A DNA stretch of 64,000 nucleotides from Frateuria terrea (GTDB lineage: Bacteria > Pseudomonadota > Gammaproteobacteria > Xanthomonadales > Rhodanobacteraceae): assembly GCF_900115705.1 (NCBI RefSeq), contig NZ_FOXL01000002.1:248001-312000 (forward strand). Direction: 5' to 3'. Of the stretch, positions 26,314 through 36,330 are shown in pieces. Within the stretch, counting starts at the first letter, position 1. The number at the start of each line of letters is the position of its first letter. Position numbers and translations under genes: made by a program. Below the pieces are notes generated by a model. It saw only the letters and a program-made list of their open reading frames with translations. It was not told the origin of the DNA and did not search any database.

Positions 26314-27645
26314 TCAGGAGAACGCGGCGATGCGCTCGCGCCAGGCGTGCGCCTTGGCCAGGATCGCCGCCGGATCGATGTCTACCAGCTCGCGCGCGGC
26401 CAGCTTGCGGCGACCGGCAATCCACACGTCGGTGACCTGGTGCCGGCCGGCCGCGTAGGCGAGCTGCGAGGCGACATGGAACAGCGGCTGTGTCTCGATG
26501 TCGCTCAGCCGCACGGCGGCGAGGTCGGCCTGCTTGCCCGGCTCGATCGAACCGATGCGGCTTTCCAGGCCCATCGCCCTGGCGCCGTTGAGCGTGGCCG
26601 CGCGAAGGGCATAGGCTGCTTCGAACGCGGCCGCATCGGCGGCCACCGCCTTGGCCAGCAGCGCGGCAGTACGCAGTTCGCCGATCATGTCCAGGTCGTT
26701 GTTCGACGCGCAGCCGTCGGTGCCGATGGCCAGGTTGACGCCGGCGCGGCGCAGCTTCTCGGCCGGGCAGAATCCGGAGGCCAGCTTGAGGTTGGACTCG
26801 GGGCAATGCACCACCGACACGCCCGCTTCGGCGCAGGCGGCGATCTCGCCTTCGGTCAGCTGCGTCATGTGCACGGCGATCAGCCGGTCGTTGACCAGGC
26901 CCAGCTTCTGCAGGCGCTGGAACGGACGCAGGCCGGACTTCTTCCTTTCTTCCTCGACCTCGGTCGCGGTCTCGTGCAGGTGCAGGTGGACCGGGATGTC
27001 GAGCTGGTCGGCCAGCACGCGGATGCGCTCGAAGCTCTGGTCGGACACGGTGTACGGCGCGTGCGGCGCGAACGCCGTGCCGACCAGGCCGTCGCCGCGG
27101 AAGCTGTCATGCACTTCGCCGGCGCGCTCGAAGTACTCGTCCTGGCTCTTGGCCCAGGCGGTCGGAAATTCGATCACGGGCAGGCCAACCACGGCGCGGA
27201 AGCCCAGGCGCCGGTAGGTCGCCCCGATCACGTCGGGAAAGAAGTAGTTCTCGTTGGCGCAGGTGGTGCCGCCGCGCAACATCTCGGCCACCGCCAGTTC
27301 GACGCCGTCGCGCACGAACTCCGGCCCGATCACCTTGGCTTCTGCCGGCCAGATGTGTTGCTGCAACCAGGCCATCAGCGGCAGGTCGTCGGCCAGCCCG
27401 CGCAGCAGCGTCATCGGGTTGTGCGTGTGGCTGTTGACCAGGCCGGGGATCAACGCGTGTTCGAGCAGTTCCACCCGCTCGCGCGGCGCGTAAGTGCCGC
27501 GTGCCTGGGCGATCGGCAGGATCGCCCTGATCTGGCCGCCGTCGACCGCGACCGCATGGTTGTCCAGCACGACGGCGTGCGGCTCGACCGGAACCACCCA
27601 GCGGGCTTCGATGAGCAGGTCGATCTCGGTGGCGGCTGGAGTCAT
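26314..27645 (-). CDS. mtaD: TRZ/ATZ-family amidohydrolase, probable 5-methylthioadenosine/S-adenosylhomocysteine deaminase
   Basis: A 443-residue metal-dependent amidohydrolase. Zinc ligands are visible in LVNSHTHNPMTLL, HLHLHETATE, VVHCPES and GTDGCASNND. The family deaminates adenosine-type compounds such as methylthioadenosine and S-adenosylhomocysteine, which fits placement upstream of the SAM-dependent methyltransferase ubiG, whose by-product is S-adenosylhomocysteine. Exact specificity is not readable from sequence. The reading frame continues upstream into the efp region, but the ATG used has GAGG 7 nt before it and lies just after the efp terminator. Confidence 0.85.
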   Translation of the reverse strand: MTPAATEIDLLIEARWVVPVEPHAVVLDNHAVAVDGGQIRAILPIAQARGTYAPRERVELLEHALIPGLVNSHTHNPMTLLRGLADDLPLMAWLQQHIWPAEAKVIGPEFVRDGVELAVAEMLRGGTTCANENYFFPDVIGATYRRLGFRAVVGLPVIEFPTAWAKSQDEYFERAGEVHDSFRGDGLVGTAFAPHAPYTVSDQSFERIRVLADQLDIPVHLHLHETATEVEEERKKSGLRPFQRLQKLGLVNDRLIAVHMTQLTEGEIAACAEAGVSVVHCPESNLKLASGFCPAEKLRRAGVNLAIGTDGCASNNDLDMIGELRTAALLAKAVAADAAAFEAAYALRAATLNGARAMGLESRIGSIEPGKQADLAAVRLSDIETQPLFHVASQLAYAAGRHQVTDVWIAGRRKLAARELVDIDPAAILAKAHAWRERIAAFS

Positions 27646-27672
27646 TGCGGCCTCGTCTGGCGGGGAACGAAA

Positions 27673-27701
27673 ACGGCACGGCGCCTGCGCTGCCGTGCCG
27701 T
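27673..27701 (-). terminator. Terminator after efp
   Basis: Nine-base arms ACGGCACGG and CCGTGCCGT enclose an 11-base loop, and on the minus strand the stem runs into TTTTCGTT. It begins 22 bp after the efp stop and ends 28 bp before mtaD, so it separates efp from the mtaD-ubiG unit. Confidence 0.7.
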
Positions 27702-27722
27702 CGGGTTTGCTGCTGCGGGCGC

Positions 27723-28292
27723 TTACTTGCCGACGCGGCTGACGTATTCGCCGGTACGGGTGTCGACCTTGATTATCTCGTCGGTGCCCACGAACAGCGG
27801 CACGCGCACCACGGCTCCGGTTTCCAGCGTGGCCGGCTTGCCACCGCCGCCGGAGGTGTCGCCGCGGACGCCCGGATCCGTCTCGGTGATCTTCAGCTCG
27901 ACGAAGTTCGGCGGCTGCACGGTGATGATCTCGCCGTTGAACAGCGTCACCACGCATTCTTCCTCGCCCTTGAGCCACTTCGCCGCATCGCCCACGCCGG
28001 CCTTGCTGGCCTGGTGCTGCTCGAAGGTTTCCTGCTGCATGAAGTGCCAGAACTCGCCGTCGGAGTAGAGGAACTGCATGTCGGTGTCGGTGACGTCGGC
28101 GACCTCGAAGGAGTCGGACGACTTCATGGTCTGCTCGGTGGTGCGGCCCGTCTTCAGGTTGCGGATGAAGATGCGGGTGAACGCCTGGCCCTTGCCGGGC
28201 TTGATGAAGTCGGCGTCGGTGATGACCCACGGATCGTTGTTGTGAAGGATCTTCATACCCTTCTTGACGTCGTTGAGACCGGCGGTCGCCAT
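27723..28292 (-). CDS. efp: Elongation factor P
   Basis: A 189-residue three-domain EF-P that relieves ribosome stalling at polyproline. Lys34, in the loop IKPGKGQAF, is the residue modified by the EpmA/EpmB route, and epmB is the divergent neighbour. The C-terminal [25 protein letters not shown] is typical. The start with [14 protein letters not shown] matches the family; GGAG lies about 10 nt upstream. Confidence 0.97.
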   Translation of the reverse strand: MATAGLNDVKKGMKILHNNDPWVITDADFIKPGKGQAFTRIFIRNLKTGRTTEQTMKSSDSFEVADVTDTDMQFLYSDGEFWHFMQQETFEQHQASKAGVGDAAKWLKGEEECVVTLFNGEIITVQPPNFVELKITETDPGVRGDTSGGGGKPATLETGAVVRVPLFVGTDEIIKVDTRTGEYVSRVGK

Positions 28293-28380
28293 GCGCTTTC
28301 TGCTCCAGAGGTAAACACCGCCGGTTCCGGCGGCTAAAATAGGGGTTTGCACGGGCCCAAAGCCCGCCTCAAGGCCGACC

Positions 28381-29391
28381 ATGATAACCGCAAGCCCCGC
28401 CGCCCGCCTATCGCCGGCCGCGCCCGACTGGCGCGAGCTGTGGCGCGATGCCATCACCGACGCCGGCGAGCTGCTGCAGGTCCTGGGGCTCGCGCACCTC
28501 TCCGACCGGCTGCCTCCGGGCGATGCCGGTTTCGCGTTGCGGGTGCCGCGCGGTTTCGTCGCGCGGATGCGCCCGGGCGATCCGCGCGACCCGTTGCTGC
28601 TGCAGGTGCTGCCGCAACTGGCCGAGCTGGATCGGGTGCCGGGTTTCGGCGCCGACGCGGTAGGTGACCTGGCCTCGCTCGAGGCCCGGGGCGTGCTGCA
28701 CAAGTACCAGGGCCGCGCGCTGCTGATCGCCAGCGGCAGTTGCGCGGTCAACTGCCGTTATTGCTTCCGCCGGCACTTCCCTTACGGCGATGGGATCGCC
28801 GCCGCCGGACAGTGGCGGCAGGCGCTGGCCCACCTGCAGTCCGATCCGACCATCAGCGAGTTGATCCTGTCCGGCGGCGATCCGCTGGCGCTCTCCAACT
28901 CCAAGCTCGAAGAGCTTGGCCGGGGGCTGGCCGAACTGCCGCACGTGACCCGCTTGCGGATCCACACCCGCCTGCCGGTGGTGCTGCCCGAGCGGGTCGA
29001 CGCAGCCTTCCTGGCCTGGTTCGACGCGTTGCCGCTGCAGAAGGTTGTCGTGCTGCATGCCAACCACGCCAACGAGTTCAACCCGGCCGTGGACGCCGCC
29101 TGCGCGGCACTGCGCCAGGCCGGCGCCACCCTGCTCAACCAGTCGGTGCTGCTGCGCGGGATCAATGACGACACGGCCACGCTGGCCGCGCTGTCCGAAC
29201 GCTTGTTCGCCACAGGCGTACTGCCCTACTACCTGCACCAGCTCGACCGCGTGCAGGGCGCGGCGCATTTCGAGGTGGACGATGCGCGGGCGCTTGCGCT
29301 GGTCGAAGGGATGCGCGGCCGCCTGCCCGGCTACCTGGTGCCACGGCTGGTGCGCGAGGTCGCCGGGGACGCGTCCAAGCGTCCGCTGTAG
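28381..29391 (+). CDS. epmB: EF-P beta-lysylation protein EpmB (lysine 2,3-aminomutase-like)
   Basis: A 336-residue radical SAM enzyme. The Fe-S cysteines are Cys121, Cys125 and Cys128 in [15 protein letters not shown], and LSGGDPLAL and [13 protein letters not shown] are typical of lysine 2,3-aminomutases. EpmB makes (R)-beta-lysine for attachment to Lys34 of EF-P by EpmA. It is divergent from efp with 88 bp between starts. epmA is not in the window. No good Shine-Dalgarno precedes the ATG. Confidence 0.94.
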   Translation: MITASPAARLSPAAPDWRELWRDAITDAGELLQVLGLAHLSDRLPPGDAGFALRVPRGFVARMRPGDPRDPLLLQVLPQLAELDRVPGFGADAVGDLASLEARGVLHKYQGRALLIASGSCAVNCRYCFRRHFPYGDGIAAAGQWRQALAHLQSDPTISELILSGGDPLALSNSKLEELGRGLAELPHVTRLRIHTRLPVVLPERVDAAFLAWFDALPLQKVVVLHANHANEFNPAVDAACAALRQAGATLLNQSVLLRGINDDTATLAALSERLFATGVLPYYLHQLDRVQGAAHFEVDDARALALVEGMRGRLPGYLVPRLVREVAGDASKRPL

Positions 29392-29603
29392 TCCCATGGC
29401 CCGGTCGTGCCGGAACAGATCTCCCATCTCCGGCCCGGCGAAGACGAGGCGGACGTTGCCGTTGTTCGTCCTGCCGCTGGCGCTCTTCCGGCGAATCCGC
29501 TACAAACCGTGAACGGGGATGAACGGCCGAACGCCGGCTCGCCTCCGGTCGCGGCGAGGGGCGCCAGCGATCCAGCCGATCCAAGGGCAGCCGCCAGGGC
29601 TCA

Positions 29604-31643
29604 ATGAAAAAAGATTCCGTCATCAAGATCCTCTTCGTCGAGAAATCCGTCGAGGACGCCGAGCAGATCATCAGCCTGTTGCGCAATGCAGGCATCGCCG
29701 TCCGCCCGGCGCGGGCGACCCAGGCCGACCAGATGCAGGCGGCACTGGACGAGCTGGAACCGGACGTCGTCCTGTTCGACCCGGCTGCTGGCCTGGAACT
29801 GCGCGAAGTGGTCCACCTGCTGGATGCGCACGGGCGCGACGTGGCGCTGGTGGCGCTGGTGAACCAGCTCGATACCCAGAGCGTGGCGGAAATGTTCGTC
29901 GGCGGCGTGCGTGGCACGGCGCTGCGCACCCAGCCGAAGCAGTTGATTGCGGTGCTGCAGCGCGAGTTCGACGCACTGCATACGCGCCGCCAGGTGCGCC
30001 TGCTGGAGGCTGCACTGCGTGAATCCGAGCGCCGTTGCGATGCCCTGCTCGACTCCTCCACCGACGCCATCGCCTACGTGCACGAAGGCATGCACGTGCG
30101 CGCCAACCGCGCCTACCTGGAAACCTTCGGCTACGACGATTTCGAAGACCTGCTTGGCCTGCCGGTCCTGGACATGATCGGCACCGCCGATGCCGAAACC
30201 TTCAAGAACCTGTTGCGCGCCCATTCGCGCAAGGAGAAGGCACCCAGCCAGCAGGAACTGCAGGCGCGCCGCGCCGACGGTGGCACCTTCAAGGCCACCG
30301 TGGAGTTCGCCAGCGCGACCTTCGAGGGCGAACCCTGCCTGCAGATCGTGTTCCGCCGCCAGCAGGTCGACCAGGCACTGATCGAACAGCTGCAACGCGA
30401 TCCGGTCACCGGCCTGCTCAACCGCGCCCGCACGCTGGAATACATCGACGAGGCGGTCGCCGCCGCGGCCAAGGGCAAGAAGGGCCAGACCCTGCTGCTG
30501 ATCGAGCCGGACAACTGGCAGACGATCGTCGCCGGCATCGGCCTGGGACAGGCGGACGAACTGCTGGCCGCCTTCGCCGGACGGGTCAGCGCCCTCCTTG
30601 GCGAGACCGACATGGCCGGCCTGCTGGCCGAACATACCATCGGCGTCATGCTCGACACGCGCAGCGACGAGGGGATCAAGCAGTGGATCAACGGCCTGCT
30701 GCAGGCGGTGGCGAGCGAGATCTTCGACGCCGGCACCCGTTCGATCACCGTCGCCGCGAGCATTGGCGGCAGCCTGCTGGGCGAGAAGAACGCCAACGCC
30801 GAGCTGCTGCTCAACCAGGCCAGCCAGGCCCTGCGCAACGCGCAGAGCCAGGGCGGCGGGCGCATGGAACTGCACGACCCCGCAGCGCGTGAAAAAGCCG
30901 AGGAAGAGCGCGAGCGCTACTGGCTGCAACTGCTCAAGCAGGCGCTGGAGCAGAACAACTTCGTGCTCTACCACCAGCACACGGTCAGCCTGCAGGACGC
31001 CGAAGGCGAATACTCCGAAGTGCTGCTGCGCATGAATGGCCCGCAGGGCGAGGTGCTGCCCGGCTTCTTCATGCCCATAGCCGAGAAGCACCAGCTCACC
31101 CCGGCCATCGACCGCTGGGTGATCAACCGCGCCATCGAAGTGCTCAAGGCGCGCGATGGCCAGGGCATCCAGACCACCTTCTTCGTCAAGCTCACCGCCG
31201 ACTCGATGCAGGACGCCGCCTTCCTGCCCTGGCTGGAAGACCGCCTCAAGCGCGCCGCCCTGCGCCAGGGCCAGCTGGTGCTGGAGATGACCGAGAGCAA
31301 GGTGGTGACGCTGCTGCGCCCGGCGCAGGAATTCATCCAGCGCTGGAAGAAGATGGGCGGGCGCTTCGCGCTGGAACAGTTCGGCTCAGGCCTCAACTCA
31401 TTCCAGTTGCTGGCGCACATCGACGCGGACTACCTGAAGATCGACCGCACCTACATGAACCAGTTGCCGCAGCACCCCGAGAACCAGAAGAAGATCGGCG
31501 AGATCTGCGCCCAGGCCCACGAGATGAAGCGCCTCACCGTGGCCGAGTGGGTCGAGGATGCCACCAGCACTTCGCTGCTGTTCGCCTGCGGCGTGGACTT
31601 CGTGCAAGGCAACTTCCTGCAGGAGCCGCAGCGATTGCTGTAG
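29604..31643 (+). CDS. fimX: FimX-like c-di-GMP effector (REC-PAS-degenerate GGDEF-degenerate EAL)
   Basis: A 679-residue multidomain protein. Order: receiver-like domain (about 8-125, with DVVLFDPAAG in place of a standard acceptor loop), PAS (about 140-250), a degenerate GGDEF domain (about 262-420, no GGDEF motif) and EAL (about 435-670). The EAL motif is EVLLR at 472-476, and the normal DDFGTG loop reads EQFGSG at 591-596, so phosphodiesterase activity is unlikely. This matches FimX of Pseudomonas and Xanthomonas, which binds c-di-GMP and acts on type IV pilus assembly through PilB and PilZ. It is a single gene. A strong terminator follows. Confidence 0.85.
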   Translation: MKKDSVIKILFVEKSVEDAEQIISLLRNAGIAVRPARATQADQMQAALDELEPDVVLFDPAAGLELREVVHLLDAHGRDVALVALVNQLDTQSVAEMFVGGVRGTALRTQPKQLIAVLQREFDALHTRRQVRLLEAALRESERRCDALLDSSTDAIAYVHEGMHVRANRAYLETFGYDDFEDLLGLPVLDMIGTADAETFKNLLRAHSRKEKAPSQQELQARRADGGTFKATVEFASATFEGEPCLQIVFRRQQVDQALIEQLQRDPVTGLLNRARTLEYIDEAVAAAAKGKKGQTLLLIEPDNWQTIVAGIGLGQADELLAAFAGRVSALLGETDMAGLLAEHTIGVMLDTRSDEGIKQWINGLLQAVASEIFDAGTRSITVAASIGGSLLGEKNANAELLLNQASQALRNAQSQGGGRMELHDPAAREKAEEERERYWLQLLKQALEQNNFVLYHQHTVSLQDAEGEYSEVLLRMNGPQGEVLPGFFMPIAEKHQLTPAIDRWVINRAIEVLKARDGQGIQTTFFVKLTADSMQDAAFLPWLEDRLKRAALRQGQLVLEMTESKVVTLLRPAQEFIQRWKKMGGRFALEQFGSGLNSFQLLAHIDADYLKIDRTYMNQLPQHPENQKKIGEICAQAHEMKRLTVAEWVEDATSTSLLFACGVDFVQGNFLQEPQRLL

Positions 31644-31690
31644 CCGGCCGCCCGCAGAGCCGGCTGCAGCCAGCTTCCTGGCCAGAACGA

Positions 31691-31724
31691 AAAAAGCCCC
31701 GCGGATCGCTCCGCGGGGCTTTTT
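31691..31724. terminator. Strong bidirectional terminator between fimX-like gene and rplS
   Basis: A perfect 15-base inverted repeat (AAAAAGCCCCGCGGA and its complement) with a 4-base loop, flanked by A and T runs on both sides. It lies between convergent genes and should terminate both. Confidence 0.9.
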
Positions 31725-31747
31725 CGTACGTGCGCAGCTGCCTTCGC

Positions 31748-32140
31748 TTACTCGGCGGCAGCGGCCTTGGCGGCCGCCTTGGCAGCCGACACGGCGGCGA
31801 TGTCTTCCTTGATGCGGGCAGCCTTGCCTTCCAGGCCACGCAGGAAGTACAGCTTGGCGCCGCGCACCTTGCCCTTGCGCTTGACCTGCACCGAATCGAT
31901 CGCCGGGCTGTGCGCCTGGAACACGCGCTCCACGCCGGTGCCGTGCGAGATCTTGCGCACGGTGAAGGCCGAATGCAGGCCGCGGCTGCGCTTGGCGATG
32001 ACGATGCCCTCAAAGGCCTGCACGCGTTCGCGGTTGCCTTCCTTCACCTTGACGTTGACCACCACGGTGTCGCCAGGGCCGAATTCCGGCAGCTGGCGGG
32101 TGATCTGCTCGGCTTCGAACTGTTCGATGATCTTGTTCAT
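31748..32140 (-). CDS. rplS: 50S ribosomal protein L19 (bL19)
   Basis: A 130-residue protein with the bL19 core ([66 protein letters not shown]) and an Ala-rich C-terminal tail longer than in E. coli. The start at MNKIIEQFE is the family one. It ends the rpsP-rimM-trmD-rplS operon, 24 bp after trmD. Confidence 0.97.
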   Translation of the reverse strand: MNKIIEQFEAEQITRQLPEFGPGDTVVVNVKVKEGNRERVQAFEGIVIAKRSRGLHSAFTVRKISHGTGVERVFQAHSPAIDSVQVKRKGKVRGAKLYFLRGLEGKAARIKEDIAAVSAAKAAAKAAAAE

Positions 32141-32164
32141 GGCAACACCTGATTGAATTTGCAA

Positions 32165-32947
32165 TTACTGCGGCTTGACGGCCGCTTCGTCGTGCCGCTG
32201 CTGCTCTTGTCGAGCATGCTCGCGGCGGAATTCTTCAAGCAATGCGCGGGACTCCTTGTCCAGCGCGCATTGCGCCAAAAGGTCGGGCCGTCGCAGCCAG
32301 GTCCGTCCCAGCGACTGCTTCAGGCGCCAACGGCGGATCGCCGCGTGGTCGCCGGAGAGCAGCACCTCCGGCACGTCACCCAGTGCGTCATGCACCGGCT
32401 TCGCATAGTGCGGACAGTCGAGCAGCCCGTTCGAGAACGAATCCTGCTCGGCGGACTGCGCGTCATTCAACGCGCCCTCCTGCAACCGTCCCACCGCGTC
32501 GATGACCACCGCCGCGCCGAGCTCGCCCCCGGACAGCACATAATCGCCGATGGAGAGCTCCTCGTCGACCTCGTGCGCCAGCAGGCGTTCGTCCACACCC
32601 TCGTAACGCCCGCAGAGCAAGGCGAGGCGCGGCATCTTGGCCAGCGCTTCCACCCTGCCCTGCGTCAGCCGCGCTCCCTGCGGACTGAGATAAATCACGT
32701 GCGCCGGTTCCGGCGCCGCCTCGCGCATGGCCTTCATGGCCGCCCGCAAGGGCTCGATCAGCATCACCATCCCGGGTCCGCCGCCGCACGTGCGGCCGTC
32801 CACGGTGCGGTAATTGTCGGTGGCGTAGTCGCGCGGGTTCCAGGTTTCCACCTGCAGCAACTGCCGCTGTTGCGCGCGTCCCACCACACCGACGGCGGCG
32901 CACTGGCGCATGAAGTCGGGAAACAGCGTGACGACATCGATGCGCAT
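32165..32947 (-). CDS. trmD: tRNA (guanine-N1-)-methyltransferase
   Basis: A 260-residue SPOUT-class methyltransferase that makes m1G37 next to the anticodon. Key segments are [31 protein letters not shown] and [10 protein letters not shown], which form the trefoil-knot SAM site. It is third in the standard ribosomal operon, 14 bp after rimM. Confidence 0.97.
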   Translation of the reverse strand: MRIDVVTLFPDFMRQCAAVGVVGRAQQRQLLQVETWNPRDYATDNYRTVDGRTCGGGPGMVMLIEPLRAAMKAMREAAPEPAHVIYLSPQGARLTQGRVEALAKMPRLALLCGRYEGVDERLLAHEVDEELSIGDYVLSGGELGAAVVIDAVGRLQEGALNDAQSAEQDSFSNGLLDCPHYAKPVHDALGDVPEVLLSGDHAAIRRWRLKQSLGRTWLRRPDLLAQCALDKESRALLEEFRREHARQEQQRHDEAAVKPQ

Positions 32948-32961
32948 CGGATCCTCGATTC

Positions 32962-33477
32962 CTAGAACTCCGGATCCCAGTCCACCACCATGCGTCCGCC
33001 GGAAAGATCCACCGAACGCACGTAAGTCCCCTGGACGAAGGGCACCAGCCGCTCGCGCGTGCCGTCCCTCACTACCACCACGTCGTTGGCGCCGGTGGCG
33101 AACAGGTGGCTTACCCGTCCCAGCGGCACCCCTTCGGTGGTGACGACCTCCAGACCTTCGAGGTCGACCCAGTAATACTCGTCCTTGCCGGGCGACGGCA
33201 GCAGCTCGCGGGCGACGTGAATGTCCTTGCCCACCAGCGCTGCGGCAGCATCGCGGTCATCCACGCCGGGCAGTTGGCAGATGAGCCCCTTGCCCTGCGG
33301 ACGCCCGGTGATCCCGGCGACCTCCATCACTTCGCCCGGCGCCTTTTCGAGCAGCCAGGGCTGGTACTTGAAGATCTGCGTGCGGGGCTCGGTCCAGGAT
33401 TCAATCTTGAGCGCGCCCTGCACACCGTACAGCCCGACGATGCGCCCGACCAGGACGCGTCGACCGGCTGTGGCCAT
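32962..33477 (-). CDS. rimM: 16S rRNA processing protein RimM
   Basis: A 171-residue protein with the RimM N-terminal beta-barrel ([24 protein letters not shown]) and the C-terminal PRC-barrel ([36 protein letters not shown]). RimM assists maturation of the 30S head and binds S19. The ATG starts 2 bp after the rpsP stop and has no separate Shine-Dalgarno, so translational coupling to rpsP is likely. Confidence 0.96.
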   Translation of the reverse strand: MATAGRRVLVGRIVGLYGVQGALKIESWTEPRTQIFKYQPWLLEKAPGEVMEVAGITGRPQGKGLICQLPGVDDRDAAAALVGKDIHVARELLPSPGKDEYYWVDLEGLEVVTTEGVPLGRVSHLFATGANDVVVVRDGTRERLVPFVQGTYVRSVDLSGGRMVVDWDPEF

Positions 33478-33479
33478 GC

Positions 33480-33737
33480 TTAGGCGGCAGCCTGCTGCTT
33501 GCCCGCTTCCTTGAGCAGGGCGGCGACCTTGTCGGTCAGCTGGGCACCCTTGCCCACCCACTCGTTGACGCGCTCGACGTTGAGTTCGAGGCGCTTGTCC
33601 TTGCCGGACGCGACCGGGTTGTAGAAGCCCACGTTCTCGATGCTGCGACCATCACGCTTGTTGCGCTGGTCGGTCACGACGACGTGGTAGAACGGACGGC
33701 CCTTGGCGCCACCGCGCGAAAGACGAATCTTGACCAT
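33480..33737 (-). CDS. rpsP: 30S ribosomal protein S16 (bS16)
   Basis: An 85-residue protein starting [23 protein letters not shown], the standard S16 N-terminus, with GFYNP and a C-terminal Ala-rich end. It opens the rpsP-rimM-trmD-rplS operon. GGAGC lies about 8 nt before the ATG. A promoter candidate is listed upstream. Confidence 0.97.
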   Translation of the reverse strand: MVKIRLSRGGAKGRPFYHVVVTDQRNKRDGRSIENVGFYNPVASGKDKRLELNVERVNEWVGKGAQLTDKVAALLKEAGKQQAAA

Positions 33738-33805
33738 AAGTAAAAGCTCCAGAGGTGCCGGCGACACCGGCAACACGCACGGGATCCGCGCGCGGTAAAC
33801 GCGGC

Positions 33806-33833
33806 ATTTTAGTGGAATTTCGGTAAAAGGGAA
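33806..33833 (-). promoter_or_regulatory. Candidate promoter of the rpsP operon
   Basis: On the minus strand TAAAAT (-10) is preceded at 16 bp by TTCCCT (a poor -35), in the only AT-rich patch upstream of rpsP. The -10 lies about 69 bp before the rpsP start. Plausible from position and composition, but the -35 is weak. Confidence 0.4.
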
Positions 33834-33898
33834 GCCCTTGGCGGGCTACCGGGGGAACGCCAGCTCTTGCCGGGGCCCCAGCGCGTGCCCTTTACGCC

Positions 33899-35281
33899 TC
33901 AACGCATCGGTGGAAACCCCCCACCCATCCCGCCCATGCCCTTCATGGCCCCGCGCATCTGTCGCAGCAGGCCCTTGGTGCCGCCCTTGGAGAGCTTGGA
34001 CATCATTTTCTCCATCTGCATGTACTGCTTGAGCAGACGGTTGACGTCGGCCGGCTGGGTGCCCGAGCCACGCGCCACGCGCGCGCGGCGCGAGCCGTTG
34101 AGCAGGTCGGGATGGCGGCGCTCCTTCTTGGTCATCGAGCCGATGATCGCGACCATGCGCCTGATCTCGTTGTCGTTGACCTTGGACTTGACGTTGTCCG
34201 GCAGGTTGGCCACGCCAGGCAGCTTGTCCATCAGGCCGGCCAGGCCGCCCATGTTGTTCATCTGCTCGAGCTGGTCGCGCATGTCGTTCAGGTCGAAGCG
34301 CTTGCCCTTCATCACCTTCTGGGCAAGCTGTTGAGCCTTCTCCTGGTCGACCTTGCGCTCGACTTCCTCGACCAGCGACAGCACGTCGCCCATGCCGAGG
34401 ATGCGCTGCGCCACGCGGTCAGGATGGAAGGGCTCCAGCGCGTCGGTCTTCTCGCCGGCACCGAGGAACTTGATCGGCCGCCCGGTGACGTAGCGCACCG
34501 AAAGCGCCGCGCCGCCGCGGGCATCGCCGTCGGTCTTGGTCAGCACCACACCGGTCAGCGGCAGCGCCTCGCTGAAGGCCTTGGCGGTGGTGGCGGCGTC
34601 CTGGCCAGTCATCGAATCGACCACGAACAGCGTCTCGACCGGCGTGATAGCCGCATGCAGCGCCTTGATCTCGCCCATCATGGCTTCGTCGATGTGCAGG
34701 CGGCCGGCGGTATCCACCAGCAGCACGTCGACCACTTCGCGGCGGGCCGCGGCGATCGCCGCCTTCGCAATGTCGACCGGGTCCTGGCCCGCTTCGGACG
34801 GGAAGAACTTCACGCCGACCTGCTCGGCCAGCGTGCGCAACTGCTCGATGGCGGCCGGACGGTAGACGTCGCAGCTGACCACCATGACTTTCTTTTTCTT
34901 GCGCTCGGTGAGGAAGCGGGCCAGCTTCGCCACCGTGGTGGTCTTGCCCGCGCCTTGCAAGCCGGCCATCAGCACCACCGCCGGCGGCTGCTGGGCGAGG
35001 CTGAGTTCGGCGTTGGCCGTGCCCATCACCTTGGTCAGCTCGTCGCTGACCACCTTCACCAGTGCCTGACCGGGCGAAAGGCTCTTCAACACCTCCTGGC
35101 CGACCGCCCGCACCTTCACCCGCTCGATCAGAGCCTGCACCACCGGCAGCGCGACGTCGGCCTCCAGCAGCGCGATGCGCACCTCGCGCAGGGACTCGCG
35201 GATATTTTCCTCGGTCAGCCGCCCGCGCCCGCGCAGGCGGTTGACGGTGGTGGAGAGGCGCTGGCTCAAGGACTCGAACAT
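33899..35281 (-). CDS. ffh: Signal recognition particle protein Ffh
   Basis: A 460-residue SRP54 GTPase. N domain about 1-90; G domain with GLQGAGKTTT (P-loop), DTAGR and TKTDGDARGG; and a Met-rich M domain (about 300-460, ending in GGMGGGFPP) that binds 4.5S RNA and signal sequences. Divergent ccsA-like gene and downstream rpsP operon give the usual gammaproteobacterial neighbourhood. It ends about 160 bp before rpsP. Confidence 0.98.
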   Translation of the reverse strand: MFESLSQRLSTTVNRLRGRGRLTEENIRESLREVRIALLEADVALPVVQALIERVKVRAVGQEVLKSLSPGQALVKVVSDELTKVMGTANAELSLAQQPPAVVLMAGLQGAGKTTTVAKLARFLTERKKKKVMVVSCDVYRPAAIEQLRTLAEQVGVKFFPSEAGQDPVDIAKAAIAAARREVVDVLLVDTAGRLHIDEAMMGEIKALHAAITPVETLFVVDSMTGQDAATTAKAFSEALPLTGVVLTKTDGDARGGAALSVRYVTGRPIKFLGAGEKTDALEPFHPDRVAQRILGMGDVLSLVEEVERKVDQEKAQQLAQKVMKGKRFDLNDMRDQLEQMNNMGGLAGLMDKLPGVANLPDNVKSKVNDNEIRRMVAIIGSMTKKERRHPDLLNGSRRARVARGSGTQPADVNRLLKQYMQMEKMMSKLSKGGTKGLLRQMRGAMKGMGGMGGGFPPMR

Positions 35282-35511
35282 GGGCTGGCTACGGTTGGCA
35301 GGAACAAGCGGGCCAATATATCAGAGGGGCCTTCCGGCAGCCCTTAACGCGCCGCGTCCGCAAAAGCGAATGCGACGCCAACGTGTCCCGCAACGCACCT
35401 TTCCGCCGGACTGCCTGCGCCGGCGACTTGCGGTTGCGGCGCGTTTGCAGGCTGCGGCACCCGCCGGCGCTTCGTTCACCCGGCGAAAGCCGTGTGCGAC
35501 ACTTCCCGCTC

Positions 35512-36330
35512 ATGCTGCCTGCCTTCTCGATCATCGCCATTGCCTGCTACCTGCTCGCCACCGGCCTGCTCGCCTGGCCGCTGTTCGGGCGAGGGACGGC
35601 AACGCCGTCGCCGGCATGGCAGCGCCCGGCCCTGGCGATAGCGATGCTGGCGGTACTGGCGCACGCCACGGTGCTGCTGGGCATGCACCGCGGCGCACTG
35701 GACCTGCACTTCTTTGCTGCGCTTTCGCTGGTTGCCTGCGTGGTCTCGGCACTGACCCTCTTCGTCAACCTGAGCCGGCCGGTGGCGGCGCTGGGCGTGG
35801 TGGTGTTCCCACTGGCGGCCGTGCTGCTGGCGGTCGACAGCTTCCTGGCACCGCCGACGGTCCCGGTGGCGATGGGATGGCAGATCAAGCTGCACGTCAC
35901 GGTGGCGCTGGTGGCCTTCAGCCTGCTGTCGATCGCCGCGGTGCTGGCGCTCGGCCTGGCGGTACAGGAGCGCGGCCTGCGCCACCGGCAATTCGGCCCC
36001 TGGCTGCGTGCGCTGCCGCCGCTGACGCTCACCGAGACCTTGTTGTTCCGCATGATCGGCGCGGGCTTCGCTCTGCTCACGTTGACCCTGGTCACCGGCA
36101 CCCTGTTCGTCGGCAACCTGTTTGGCCAGCATCTTGTGCACAAAACGGTGTTGTCGATCGTCGCCTGGCTGGTGTTCGGCGTGTTGCTCTATGGACGCTG
36201 GCGCTTCGGCTGGCGCGGGAGGCGCGCGGTCAACCTCACGCTGACCGGCATGGCCGTGCTCGTGCTCGCGTTCTTCGGTTCGAAGTTCGTCCTGGAGCTG
36301 ATCCTGCACCGGCCGCTGCCGCCGCTGTAG
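35512..36330 (+). CDS. Cytochrome c assembly (CcsA/YpjD-like) membrane protein
   Basis: A 272-residue integral membrane protein with about eight transmembrane segments and the PF01578-type core (VAMGWQIKLHVTVALVAFSLLSIAAV, with the conserved His of KLHV). Homologues next to ffh are called YpjD or CorB-like; some support haem or cytochrome assembly, others are linked to magnesium efflux. The start is uncertain: the ATG has no Shine-Dalgarno, and an in-frame GTG six codons upstream is possible. A small inverted repeat (CCTCGCC/GGCGAGG) lies about 30 bp after the stop but lacks a T tract. Confidence 0.85.
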   Translation: MLPAFSIIAIACYLLATGLLAWPLFGRGTATPSPAWQRPALAIAMLAVLAHATVLLGMHRGALDLHFFAALSLVACVVSALTLFVNLSRPVAALGVVVFPLAAVLLAVDSFLAPPTVPVAMGWQIKLHVTVALVAFSLLSIAAVLALGLAVQERGLRHRQFGPWLRALPPLTLTETLLFRMIGAGFALLTLTLVTGTLFVGNLFGQHLVHKTVLSIVAWLVFGVLLYGRWRFGWRGRRAVNLTLTGMAVLVLAFFGSKFVLELILHRPLPPL

